Below are positions 33,870 to 45,495 of a DNA stretch of 64,000 nt, one piece after another; the stretch's first letter is position 1; each line of letters starts with the position of its first letter. The DNA comes from Dastarcus helophoroides (Eukaryota; Arthropoda; Insecta; Coleoptera; Bothrideridae). Location of the stretch: assembly GCA_028583605.1 (NCBI GenBank), contig CM053331.1, positions 18,336,857 to 18,400,856 of the forward strand, written 5' to 3'. Under the pieces are notes generated by a model. It worked only from the letters and a program-made list of their open reading frames with translations, was not told the origin of the DNA and did no database searches. Both the position numbers and the translations under genes were made by a program.

Positions 33870-34930
33870 GTGAGGAAGAAATGAATCTTCTTTTTTTGGT
33901 GTCTATCCGTTCCGAATGTTGGCGATCATTCTGGCTATTGCAATTTTGTTGACGGCTGCTCTAAAGAGCTGGCTAGTTGTTAACAAAAACCATGCTCTCT
34001 TTAACCAAGAAATTCTTCTGCAGACTGGACCTCGTTTGCCTGGTATTTGGTGTAATAAACCATATCTCCTTTCTTTCCTCATTATTTGGCCCAGCTATTC
34101 TAACTTGTGTATTTTTATGGTAGTTGTTATTTATGGGGATTTCGGCATTCTGTGAAAAACTTCTTCGTTGTTTACGTGATCCACCCAAGAGATCTGTAAG
34201 ATTCTGCGATAAAGCCACGTTTCAAACGCCTTTAATATTTTCATGGCGGCTACGGTACAGGCTTCTGTACCATAAAGTGAGACATATAAAAAGTGCTGCC
34301 ATTTTAATGAATGTAGCCCTTGCCTTTCAATATGACATTTTATTTCTTGTGAGTGATCCCATTGGCCAGTCAGTAAACATCACAGAGATGTATATTTGCT
34401 GACTCGATTAATGCGTTGACTATTGGAAACCATCAAATCTTCATGAGGTATATTGTTTTTGCTGATCACCATATAATTGGTTTTGTTTAGATTAATGTCC
34501 AGCCCATACCTTTGACCAACCTCTATTATTCTTGTCATGACCTCTCGTAAGTCTTCTAAATTATCTGAAATAATGACTGTATCATTAGCATATCTTAAAT
34601 TATTTAGGAGTCTTCCATTTACCAGTATTCCTGAATTAATGGTTTCGAGGGCTTTTTTAAATATATACTCAGAATAGATATTAAATAATAAAGGCGATAA
34701 AACACATCCCTGTCTTACTCCTCGCAATATTGTATTGCCTCACATTTGTCTTCATGCATTACAAAGGCGGTTTAGTTCCGATATAGATATGAGGCGATTC
34801 TTAATTCTCGGTGGTCGATCCCCACTTGTTCTAATATTTCCAGGATTTTATGGTGTTGCACTCTATCAAAAAATGAATACACTCATTAAACTTTGTTCTT
34901 CTAATTCACCAATGTCTTCTGTTCTTTGAC
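33870..34930 (-). pseudogene. LINE RT and C-terminal domain
   Basis: The minus strand from 34930 reads, across frameshifts, FDRVQHHKILEILEQVGIDH, then RGVRQGCVLSPLLFNIYSEY (RT motif), LNNLRYANDTVIISDNLEDL (the catalytic YADD box, here YAND), and GLDINLNKTNYMVISK. Past 34380 come the damaged C-terminal blocks LISWVDHV-like, then RISWLK, SQLFRAAVNKIAIARM-like and ANIRNG. The endonuclease is absent. The Asp to Asn change in the active site plus frameshifts make it inactive. It lies antisense to no host exon; it is in RASD intron 2, same strand as the gene. Confidence 0.8.
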
Positions 34931-35606
34931 GTTTGCAAGAAATAAAAAATTGTTATTAAGTTGAAAAATAGTTTTTAATTTGATAGTAAAATTAAATTGT
35001 ATTTAAATTTGATTTACAATGAAGGTAAATTATACATGTGTCAAACATGTACGGAATGCGAACTAGAAAATATCTAATTAGGTCCGTTTGGGATTTATGC
35101 TCGCTAATATGTTTACGTATAATTATCTCAATTTAAATATTTTGGTACCCCTTGGATGCAAAATTTAATGCTCTACAACTTATATTCTTTAAGCTTTAAC
35201 AGTTTCAAAGTTACGCACGCCTGAATAGTCAGGGGCCAAGGGGCAAAAAAGTGCCCCTTCTTAGCTATCAATTACAGCTATACCACTGCACTAAATTTCA
35301 AGTTTCGGGTACTCATTTCAATCACAATTTAATGCTCTAGAATTCTTGTAATAATTATTCTTTCGTAAGAAGCGCCATTTAAGAATTATCAGTGAAAAAT
35401 GGAAAAAAATCGCAAACATTTCGCGGGTTTTTGTAAAGGTTATAAGGTTATAAGATTGAAAAATTCGTTAAATGAGGTAAATAACGCTTTCTATTTACAT
35501 TATGTGATGATTGAAAATTGGTTATAAAGAGATTTTTGACAAATGTATTTGTAATACAAACATATAGTTTGCAGTATCTCTTACGGAGAACTCTAGAGGA
35601 TTTCGA

Positions 35607-35666
35607 AAAAATTGTTAAATAGAGGAAATCGTTATATTAAGGCTCGTTATATTGAGGTTACACTGT
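35607..35666. mobile_element. Solo pogo/Tigger-like terminus
   Basis: The reverse complement reads TACAGTGTAACCTCAATATA then ACGAGCCTTAATATAACGA, matching the CAGTG-AACCTC style of pogo-type terminal repeats. No partner was found to the left. Confidence 0.4.
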
Positions 35667-35762
35667 ATTACTGAAATTAAAATTAATTAAAACAACATTT
35701 TAAATAATATACAGAGTTTTTTAATTAACATTCGCATAGATATCTCGTAAAATAAAAAGTAT

Positions 35763-36700
35763 ACAGTGCTTCCCAAAAGTAAGGGATAAATTCTATACAA
35801 CCGCGAAAACACATATTTCAAAAAAATCGTCAGATATGTCTATTTTTTATATTTAAATTGTCATTTTGACCCGTAATTTTCAACCACTAACTCCTTGACC
35901 CTTAACGGCTAGCAACTCCAACCAATATGTAGAAAAGTACTTCTTGCGATACCTCGCTTAATATATCTTTTTATTTTTATACTGAATGCGAGACAAAAAA
36001 ATTTCATAATCTGTTAATAAATTACGGAGATTTTTGGCAAAATTAGTTTAAATAAGTGCCTATTTTCGAGCGCATTTGTTGAAACCGACATAACAAATAA
36101 CAATGAATAGTTGAAATAATTGCAAGTTTAAGCTACTCATTGTCGTGGTCGCGTTAACAAGATCTGCTCAAATATTGGCACTTTGAATTTAATATATGTT
36201 GGTGAATATTACCATTTTTTATTAACCGATTATGAAAAACTTTTTTCTGTTGCATTCAGTATAAAAATATCTATCAATAGAGGTATCTTATTAAACTAAT
36301 ATTCAATACTATCGTTGTTAGTTTAATCTTCCCAAGCTCTCTTATTTAAGTATGTTAGCTCTGATAAACGCCCATATTCTGACTGAACTGAATCCTACTT
36401 TTTAAAAGAACTACAGTTCAAAAAGGCGTCTTCTCAGCATAATGCATTTACCATTATCAAAGAGAATATTTAATGTAATCGACCCTTCAGCCGAAACAGT
36501 TAGAAGGATAGGAAAACATCTGGGCGTCTTCGTGGCGGCATATTCGGTTATCGGTTACTGGAACAACCCATACGACACCTAATTTATGAGACTTATAATT
36601 GCGACAGGACGTTAAAAATTATGTTAGAGTGTGGCCTGAGAGTGATCAGTTTTTAAGAGGACCCTAAAACGGGCGATGTGTTAAAAAAGGCATTCCAATA
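35763..36700 (+). mobile_element. Tc1-like remnant
   Basis: It starts TA|CAGTGCTTCCCAAAAGTAAG, a common Tc1 terminal form. An inner inverted repeat pairs about 35930-36050 with 36185-36300 (shared word GCATTCAGTATAAAAATA). At 36490-36600 the plus strand reads SAETVRRIGKHLG and, in another frame, RLLEQPIRHL, reminiscent of the helix-turn-helix region of Tc1 transposases. No DDE motif or right end is visible. Confidence 0.45.
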
Positions 36701-36999
36701 GGAACTTTGTTAGAATTTAGTTCATTTATGTTATTCGTCTATAAATTTATTCTTTTTTTCGATTTAATTAATATACGTTTGATTTAGTATAATTCGAGTG
36801 ATTTATTACTTTTGAGAACTAAATACTACACTAATAAGTAAACATCAGACATTTTAAGAGCATTTTTACACGCTCGTGTTAATACCTATTTTGTCGAATA
36901 TTTGTTTTCATACTCAACTCACTAGAATCCCTATCCTTAATCTCTCGTAAACGTTTATTACGTCCTCAATATTTCCCAAATTTTTGCTATTTCAAGAAC

Positions 37000-37200
37000 T
37001 TTTAGTATCTACAGCTGGTGGCCCTATGCAATGTGGCTGGATCAAACGAATACTGTGCCCGGCGGTTAACTGTTCTAGGTTCCACGCCGGCGCCAGTCCC
37101 TCTTAACCCCGAGCTATCGAGTGGCGAGTGAACAGAGCGACACCATGCACTTTTGGCCCGAAAAGTCGAAACTTGGGTCCCATATCTCAACATAAACATT
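37000..37200. other. GC-rich patch of unknown nature
   Basis: About 150 bases around 37010-37160 are clearly less A/T-rich than the surroundings (CCACGCCGGCGCCAGTCCC). No coding family, tRNA fold or element end was identified. It could be a SINE body or an old exon fragment. Confidence 0.3.
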
Positions 37201-37233
37201 TCCAATGTTAAAATATGTTTTCAGTGTACTGAT

Positions 37234-37476
37234 TTTTCGGATTAGCGGAGTGGCGGATTAGCGAGGTTCGGAAAAGCAATGTTTGGGCAATCGAGGCTCG
37301 GATAAGCGAAGTTCGGATAATCGAAGGTCGGATTATCCAGGCTGGTTCGGATAATCGAGGTTCGAGTTAACGAGCTTCGGATTAGCGAGGTTCAGATTAA
37401 CAATGTTCGGATTAGCAATGTTCGGATTACCGAGGTTCTAATAAGCGAAGTTCATATTAGCGGGGTGTCGGATTAC
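37234..37476. repeat. Degenerate 15-bp minisatellite, GTTCGGATTAGCGAG-like
   Basis: About sixteen units with the consensus GTTCGGATTAGCGAG follow head to tail, with AATCGAG, AAGCGAAG and AACAATG variants. The unit resembles the CTCG-TTATCCGAAC words of pogo/Tigger terminal repeats, and CAGTGTACTG stands directly upstream at 37222. Confidence 0.8.
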
Positions 37477-38346
37477 CCAAATTATGAAGTAATTCGAAAA
37501 AAACTGCAATTTTTAAAAAAATTTCTATGATTAGATTATCGGGCAAGTAGTTCAAAGTGGCGTTTTTTGGTAACGCGAAACCATTCGTTTGCCCCCTATC
37601 TTTAGTTGCTTAACGCGCCTAAAGAAGTTTTCACTTCAAAAAAAACTCCGGCGCTGTAATATTATATTGATTTCATTTAGTGCCAGAAATTATGTTGACT
37701 ACAAAAAAAGGTCCTTAACACCATTTCGGCGCCCCTTCATCTCCTGGGGCTTAGAGCAACGGCACCACTCGCACAACCCTAGGGCCGAGCCGACTCTATT
37801 GACCGCGCTTCTAATATTTTAGCGTCACGTCGTTAAAGGGTAAATATTTTAGTCCCACGTCTGCAAAAATTGTAATATTGGTCCTTTATTTTTGGAATCA
37901 TTTGGCTGATTTGATTTGGAATAATGTTTTTATTTATTGCTGTTTTTTATGCTTTTGGGGATGCTGATTATCGGATGTTTGAGTATGAACGATTTTTGAT
38001 AAAATAATTCTATTGTGTGGTCGGTATTGATAGAAAAGTTCTAACCGCCAAGAATAAGGTTTGTCGATCAAACAGAATGAGTTATTCTCCGAGATAGGAA
38101 TAAGATAATAGTTAAAAATATAAGTATTTATATGTTGCCTTCGTTAGCATTTTTTATTCCCTGCGTTCATTTTATAAATTGGGAAGTTAGACAGAAAAGC
38201 AAATACGTCACATACCAAATTTATTTTTTAATGTTTGAAAATAAATAAACTCCTATTTTATTCAATATTAAGGCGAATACTTCTACTTCGATTTAAAAAT
38301 TTATGAAAAAAATTTTTGTTGACTAGAAATAGTAGTTTGTACAACA

Positions 38347-38900
38347 AGAGCGGATATGATGTCCATATTGCACGAGAACGAAGTTTGAGCACGACGCCGT
38401 AGGCGGAGTGCCTCAATCGTTCGAGTGCGATATGGACAATCCGCTCGAGTTGTACAGCGTATTTTTCCTACGACTACGATCTATCAAAGACTAAAATATG
38501 ATTTAGCAAATTAATAATTTTTCATGTGATATTTGCAGTTTCTAATATACTTTATATAGTGTCCATGTGTCAATGAAACATCATAAATTTATCGTAACAA
38601 AATTTATATTTACTTTTGATTTCTACGGTAATATCTTGAATATTTCACTTGCAGCCTCAGAAATGTCCGCTGGTATAAAGTTTACTGATTCTGCACTAAA
38701 AGCACTCATTTTAAATAATTTTGTTGGTAAATACCCAAGTCAGTTTGACAGATTCTATGGTATAATTCTTAATCTAAAAATGACATTCGTCTTTATCGCA
38801 TGCCATGATTGGTCAATTTCATATCCACACTAGTGTGGATATAAAATCGACCAATCACGGCGCGACTTTCGTTATATCCGTTCACTAGACTGATATGGTC
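38347..38900. mobile_element. MITE-like region with two inverted repeats
   Basis: TGTCCATATTGCACGAGAACGAAG at about 38361-38383 is mirrored by CGTTCGAGTGCGATATGGACA at about 38418-38438, with GACGCCGTAGGCGGAGTGC between. At 38807-38856 a near-perfect 50-bp palindrome is centred on CCACACTAGTGTGG. No coding content is recognised; the open frame at 38567-38833 has no family motif. Whether both repeats belong to one element is uncertain. Confidence 0.5.
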
Positions 38901-41470
38901 TATCTATTCTGCTCGCAAGGTATAAAGAAAACAGTGCATATACGGGTGGGAGTGGGAAAAGTCTTTTTTGTCCAGTAAAACTTCTAACAAAACTGTTAAT
39001 TCAGCGGAAAAGGCGGAAAAACTGCGTTCTGTAGAGGCGCTTGTCGCGGAAATATAAGAGATAACATACAACTTAAGAGTTTCAGAAAAATCTTAATCCA
39101 GTCCACATTTTATTATAGAATTTCAGAAACTTGCCACGAAAATTAGTCTTATTTATATCTACTCTCCAAGTTTGGAAAACGGAAATAATCAAACTAATCA
39201 GAAAATCCATTTTTATTTAATAAATTATTTTCCTTTGAAAAAGGAAGGCTCGACTGTGTCTAATATGCAATTTAGTCTATTTTATTAAATTTGGTATTCC
39301 AGGAGTTGGCCTAGCTTTCGAAATAAGGAGACTTTTTTCGTCAAAATTTAAAGTTTTAAATCTATTGTTCAATAACCTAATACAGCCTCTTAAACTGCTA
39401 AATGTGGCCTAAAGTTGCGCCAACCGTACTTTTAGCTTGTACCCTACCTGCGCACAGCTTACACCCGCGCTAAATTAACTGATTATTTTTATTTTCAATT
39501 ATATATATACTATGCTATATACTATACAGTGGTATAGTATATAGCTTCTGTACAACAAATATTACAAATTCCTATCATAAGTCATGTTTAGCCGGTGCAA
39601 ACATATTTCCCATTAAATTTCAAAGAAAGACTGTAATGTAATGTTCCGACAGCTTATTGAATCTATTCAATGCGACATAGTTTTGACGGGTAGCGTTAAT
39701 CAGCGAAAGTATTGTTTTAGAAAATAAATTAATGTTGTTCATAGACGTCGCATGGAAAGAGAATTTAAAAATAAAATTATATTAATATTGATATGTACTT
39801 TTTCATTTCGCAAAGGAAGCTGCGCTTTCCTAGCTTTTATGGAGAACGCGCCCCTGAACTAACATAAGTCCTAAAAGATAAATAACCATGCGACGAATCC
39901 ACAAAATTAGCGGAGCATATTAAATATTATTCGTTGAGAATTGCCTTGAAAATGCCAGTTCTGGTGGCGAAATGCGTTAATTGCCGATGTCGTAAAGAGG
40001 GTAAAACCTTGTATGGAGTTATGACACCCTGCATAACTTTCTAAGGAAAAAAAATTATATTTTTTGCTTCCAGAATCATGACAAATATGTCTAATATTTA
40101 TTAAGTCTGCTGATAAATAAAAATATCATAAATTTAGAACAATATAATTTATCAGAACGAGAGGAAACATTTCATCGACAGGCTATTCAACGACTAAGAA
40201 TGCAGTTAGGTAAACCGGATATAAATGTCATTTTCAGTTATCCTTACAGCCAGGTGTTGGTTTTCCCTTATCAAATATTCATGTTCATAGCCGCAACAGG
40301 CATTATTTGTAAGGATCATTAACAAAGTTTCACTTGCAGGTCCATTTTAAATGATTACATTGGTATTGTTAATAGAATTGTAAAAAAAACTCATAATATT
40401 GTATTAATACCATAAAATATATTTCGGATATATTATTATGTTTATTATTAATTGCCTTATTGATAAATTTATTTAAAAGTATAAAAACCCTGACCTAATA
40501 TCAGAAAATAGAAGCTAGTTTTCTCTTAAATTATAGGAATTGGGGTGTGAGAAAATGTATTTCTAGTACAAAGGATAGATAGGATAAAACAAATGGGATA
40601 TGCTCTGATTGGTAAACCACAATCAATAAATTGTTCTACATTAGGTCTTACTGACAACATCTCTGATTTGAAATTTAGAGCTTAAAGTATTTGTGATAGT
40701 TAACATTACGTTATTGCTTATTAATATATCATTAAGTTTAAAATCTTTTAAAATATTTTAAAAGGTAGTTCCAAAGTCATTGACTTCTTTCTATAAGATT
40801 TATTTATATTTATATCGTAAAAAAGCTGCTCAGTATTTTTGTAATAGCACCATGATAATAATGCACATTTTATGTCAATTTTAAAATCAACATCACTTGT
40901 TAACCAAAAATTCTTCCAATCGGGTTATCAACCCTTTTTTAACCTTAAGCTTATTAATTAATTGCATACAATTAGTGTGTGTTCAAAAAGTATGGAATAT
41001 TGACTCTAACTTTTGAAATATATGTTTTAGAGAAAAATAACCTTAATAAAAGCTGAACGGTTATTAATAACAGATATTTTGGCAACCTAAACTTTTTGTT
41101 ATTTTTGTAACTCTTGTTGCTACGGAGACTAGTTAAAAGTCTCCAGATTATACTAGATGTAGGCCGATAAAATGGGGATAGGAAGTGCGAAATTGTTATA
41201 TTGAATTGCAAATGACAATAAGTTGTCGATTTATAAGAAAATAAAAAAATAATAACTAATTTAAGTAAAAAAGAAATTGCAGAACTTCTTGGGATTTTGG
41301 AATGTGACAATAGGGAAAGATCAGAAATAGAGATTGATTCGATATTCATTTGCAGAAAGGGAACAATTGAATGGCGTGCCAGATCTCCGGACTTGATACT
41401 CCTTCCATGATGAAGACAGGCCGGATGAAGGCAGGCCAGATAATTTGGAAGATCTTGGTGGTTGAATCAC
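38901..41470. other. Intron 2 sequence, little recognised
   Basis: At about 39815-39856 GGAGAACGCGCCCCTG looks like a hAT right end, with no left partner seen. The minus frame at 40972-41349 has no motif. Confidence 0.4.
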
Positions 41471-41477
41471 TGATATA

Positions 41478-41680
41478 CAGGATGGACCATAAGTAACGGT
41501 ACATAAAGCGTCAATTGTTCAGTTGTGTTGATCTGAGTTAAGTTTATTAATAAAGCGGGTATTATTCAGCACGTGTTTAATAATCAATTCGAACCGATAG
41601 CCCGTAACAATATTCACAACCTATCATAGGAAACTCAAATAATTTTCTCAGAAATTTCCGTAACAGATTGGCGCATTGCT
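41478..41680 (+). mobile_element. LTR remnant next to a mariner-type end
   Basis: CAGGATGGACCATAAGTAAC (41478) matches the end of the MITE at 19795. From 41505 to 41609 the sequence aligns with the downstream half of the LTR at 31820-32155, ending CCGTAACA. A second CCGTAACA at 41658-41665 is followed by GATTGGCGC, a plausible primer-binding site. No gag or pol follows. Confidence 0.5.
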
Positions 41681-41972
41681 TAGAAAAAGATAAAGATCGA
41701 TTTGAATATTTGTTGGATTAGAAATAATATATATTTTTTAATTCGATGTATACTCGATTATTTTATCAGCTAATCCTATAAGCAAAGTATGTTACGATAT
41801 TAAGAAAAAAAGATGTGATTCAAAAATGTCAAAAAATATATTTGCTATTTAAAAAAATTAACATGTAACCATAACAACAAGACATGAAAGCAGAAAAAAA
41901 GTTGAGGTTGCCACAGTATCCATTGTTAATAACCGCTCAACTTTTATTAAGGTTATTTTCCCTCAAAATATA

Positions 41973-42202
41973 CAGGATGAGTCAGAAAGAATGGGCCAAC
42001 ACCAACCAGGAAGGACAATCCCTACATGAAATTTGGTAAATACCGGATTTATCCGTTTGCTCTACTTTATGCTTTAAACTACCTAAAAGTGAATTTAATT
42101 TGCCGTTAGAAGTATAAACAGTCCGGAAGCCCCGTTTTCGTTAAATTCTACCCAAACCTTGCGTAAGCGAGGGTACCAAACTTCATGTAGGGATTGTCCT
42201 CA
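41973..42202. mobile_element. Truncated mariner-type end with inverted repeat
   Basis: Starts TA|CAGGATGAGTCAGAAAGAAT. AGGACAATCCCTACATGAA (42024-42042) is mirrored by TTCATGTAGGGATTGTCCT (about 42183-42202). It abuts the Penelope-like GIY-YIG fragment directly and may have interrupted it. Confidence 0.45.
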
Positions 42203-42712
42203 AAAGTATGTCGGGCAAACTAGATGATCTTTTAAAATCTGACTGAAAGAGCATTTGGCTCATTTGAGGTTCGGAAGAACTAAGAAGTCAAGTGTGGCTC
42301 GACATGCTTTTGAATGAGACCATAGGATAGATAATAGTATTAAATTGTTCACAGTAGTAAATAAGAATTATATGTTAAATGCATGTAAAAGCTTAGCCAT
42401 CCATAAGGCTGAGACGACCTTATGAATGGTTGCGCTGGCCCTTTAGGCCATTCATCTCTGTTAAAAATAATTAAGGTCGATAGATAAGGAATTGTAACAC
42501 TACGACGTGTAAGATCAGATGCGCATGCGCGTTCGGATGCGGTAGATCATGCACAAAGTGAATATTCTTAGTATATAAGGGTAAATTTTAAGATTATGTG
42601 TTAGTATCTCTCTGAAGATGGCAGCTTGGCTGTCGAAACGCGTTAGAGCAACCTTTGTTGGGTTTTTAAATTTTTCCTAATTTCAGGGGACAAGTTCTGT
42701 ATTTCAATTCCC
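42203..42712 (+). mobile_element. Penelope-like element, GIY-YIG end and 3' terminus
   Basis: A frame with four stops reads KYVGQTR, LKEHLAHLRFGRTKKSSVAR, HAFE, DHRID and SLAIHKAE. This is the YVGQT...RLKEH...SSVA-HA pattern of the GIY-YIG endonuclease that Penelope-like retroelements carry after the RT. About 190 bases beyond the frame lies the hammerhead motif at 42608-42648, then the 3' unit AGAGCAACCTTTGTTG, TTTCAGGGGACAAGTTCTG and TATTTCAATT, ending near 42712. The RT part is missing. This locus ties the dispersed hammerhead units at 23.6, 28.7 and 57.0 kb to a Penelope-like family. Confidence 0.75.
42608..42648 (+). ncRNA. Hammerhead ribozyme motif, intact core
   Basis: CTCT (42608-42611), CTGAAGA (42612-42618), T, GGCAGC-TTG-GCTGTC hairpin (42620-42634, one G.T pair), GAAA (42635-42638), CGCG, TT, AGAG (42645-42648) pairing with CTCT. 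All conserved core bases are present; predicted cleavage follows the second T (42644). Stem III is only CGCG, which would favour dimer action. The hairpin differs from the other copies but stays paired. The extra T before stem II is shared by every copy. Confidence 0.7.
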
Positions 42713-43194
42713 CTATTTAAGATTAGGTCGTGTTAAATACGTAAAAACTGGGCCTACGATGAATGTTTAGATTATCAATAACCATCGGTAGAGTATCTAC
42801 ATGCGTAACTAAAGGCTGATTACTCCTAATTAGGCTAGTTTGCCATTTCGCCATTAACATCGGGTAGAGCCGAACAGAAAGTATTTTGTTTTTGCTCTTA
42901 AATGAGATATTTATAAAAATATTTAATAAAGCTGGTTTTAAAGGTAGTTAGTAAAACAATTGAACATGAATAACCAGTGAAAAAAAGCCTACTGCAAAAT
43001 TCCTCCGTGATATTTGAAATCTCCCTTAGATGTTCGCCAATCCTTCACGTTCCCCTAATGATTATTTCACGTGAAATAAAATCTAAAAGAAATTAACGAA
43101 AAGAAACGCCTTTAATCTCAAAATATAAAAATATTGGTCCAGGTTTGTAGAAATTCGCACATATATTATGATATTTTTATTTGTTACAAAACGG

Positions 43195-43560
43195 ACTCCC
43201 TCAATATTTCACAATTTTATTGAAATTTTGAGTTTGAACTCGAATTTTTTTATAAATTTCCATTCTTTTCCGAAATTTATTTTTTCCAAAATTCTGAGTT
43301 TAGTCTTAGTTTTAACTTTTCCTAAAATTTCTACATTAGGGACTTTTTTGAATTAAAATTCTATTTCTTTTCGGCATGTTGACAGTAATTAAGTTTTTCT
43401 CGAAACTTCGAGTTTAAAAATAAGGTTACTCTTTGCGAGTTGATTAATTTTAAAAAAAAGTGGTTACTTTAAAGAACCTTTGGCATGTATAAATTATGGT
43501 TTTTTGTTTGTGGAAACTTTGGCGGTTTTCTCAAAATTCCTGATTTTCACTATTTTATTT
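43195..43560. repeat. Short degenerate A/T array
   Basis: TTGAAATTTTGAG, CCGAAATTTATTTTTTCC and similar words recur, as in the longer arrays. Confidence 0.5.
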
Positions 43561-43792
43561 TTTCTTAAAAGTTCTATGGCTAGGCATCCCAAGGCGTGAG
43601 GCGTGGGGCGAGGCTCGTAACATATGCTGATTTCTGTCACATGGTTTATCTGGCATTGTTGTGATTAAACAGTCAAACGTGCTGAACTTGTAAATATTTA
43701 ACCTATCAACCAGCTGTTTCAGTTTTCTTGGCCTTCATCACTATGACACAGTCGCTGTAAACATAATGCTTAAATGATATTAGTAGAGTAAA

Positions 43793-43852
43793 TTGTAATT
43801 GACTTTTAACTGCATATTAACTCTGTAATGTACAGTTAAAAGTCAATTACAA
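43793..43852. repeat. Perfect 20-bp inverted repeat, 20-base loop
   Basis: TTGTAATTGACTTTTAACTG (43793-43812) is followed after 20 bases by its exact complement (43833-43852). Confidence 0.85.
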
Positions 43853-44042
43853 GTTACTTAGAGGAATTCATAACTCAGGAGTACTTTTGTGGTTGAGAAC
43901 TGCTATAAGTTGGATATTTTTGCAGGGACCGTATCATACTAATGGTGGATCGGTAGAAGGCCGAAACTTGTCTGTAGTTGTTGGTTCTAAATATTTGTAG
44001 GTTTAGTGAGTTTGACTCTTTTAATTACAGTGCATTTATATT

Positions 44043-45495
44043 CCAGTCATTTTAACTTTTATCTGCGACAAAATTCCTAGTAAGCTGAATTTTTGTACAA
44101 ATCTTTATTACGGCATTTTAATGAATATGTGAAAAATCGACATTAATATCATGTCGGCTAAAAAAATTATAGAGGTTAAAATGTCGCGAAAATAAGTTTT
44201 CTGCGGATATCTCGCGACCTATTGCTCGGAGGTCAATAGAGGTTATTATTATTCATCGTGCAATTATCTACAAAAAATGCCTCTTGCATTTTTATGTAAG
44301 ATCAACCGTTTTTGGAGTAGAGCGCTGAGAAATCCACTACATTATTATTATGCATTATGCACTCATTTCCGCACCATCCCTTAGGTATCCTTCCTGGGCA
44401 TATAATATATAATGACAGATTATTTTTTTATTTAAAAGCGAAACATTTTTTATTTAAAAACTGAAAAATACAAATAAAAATAAACTTTTGTGTATTTTTT
44501 TTTTATTCATTCATTATCGATATCCTCAGTTTCTCTATCACTGAAAGTTGCTGACAAAACATCGAGTGGACTTATTCCTATACTTAAGTTGACATCTTCA
44601 TCATTTTTATCATTAGTTGATTCCGCGTTTAAGCATGAATTTTTTTTGCATCCACGTCCTTTTGTACAATTACAAAAGATTGTGTTTAGTAGATCATCGG
44701 GTGGTGGTGGTAATAAAGTTGTTATTGGCTGCAGTATGTTATTTTTTAACTCCCAACCCCACTTTTCTGGATCAATTTCTGATTAAGAGGTTTGTATTTG
44801 ATAAAAACTCGATAAATATGCTGCTGAGTTGCTAAAGAAGTAGGTGGCGAGAATGGAAATTTCGCAGCTGTGCTTTGTTAAATTTTAAAAATATATCAAA
44901 TATTAAAATTTTGGACGGGGCTTGGAACAATAAAATACGAAACATCTGCTATTGGAGGTCGTTTGTAGATTTTATCAAGTTCCAAAATCTCTATAATACT
45001 AGCATATTTTTCACAAAAAACATCAGATCAAAGTTTTTAGTATACTTAAAAACATGTATATACTTAAAATAATATACTTAAAAAGTCATGAAATATATTT
45101 ATTTAATATATTTAATACACTATGAACAAAAAGCATTTACGCCTTGGTGTCCGGTATACAATACCGTATGTAAATGTATTCTAGTCGCTTTCCCAGCTTT
45201 CTCAGTCTAAAAACGGTTGATCTTACAGAAAAATGCAACAAACATTTTTTGTATATTATTATACGATAAACAATTTTTGTAATGATTTTTATTGACCTCC
45301 GAACAATAGGTCGCAAGATTTTGGCGAAAAACTGATTTTCGTGACCTTTTGACCTTTGTAACTTTTTTAGCCGGCACGATGTCAATGTGGATTTTTCACA
45401 TATTCATTAAAATGTCATAATAAAGGTGTATACAAAAATTCAGCTCACTAGGAATTTTTCCGCAGATTGGGGCTTAAAACATCTATAATGACTGG
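44043..45495 (-). mobile_element. Internally deleted Academ-like DNA element, copy A
   Basis: Both termini begin CCAGTCATT, followed inward by ~300 bases of inverted repeat (GACCTATTG-TCGGAGGTCAA). The direct flanks are ATT (44040-44042 and 45496-45498). Inside, the minus strand keeps only the C-terminal coding end of the protein in copy B: KWGWELKNN, PITTLLPPPPDDLLNTIFCN and a Cys-rich tail. The superfamily call rests on that protein (see 50996-51800) and on the 3-bp duplication. Confidence 0.65.

Noticed and set aside
44490..44835. Two plus-strand frames in the Academ-like copy A
   Set aside because: Shadows of the minus-strand C-terminal coding end shared with copy B.
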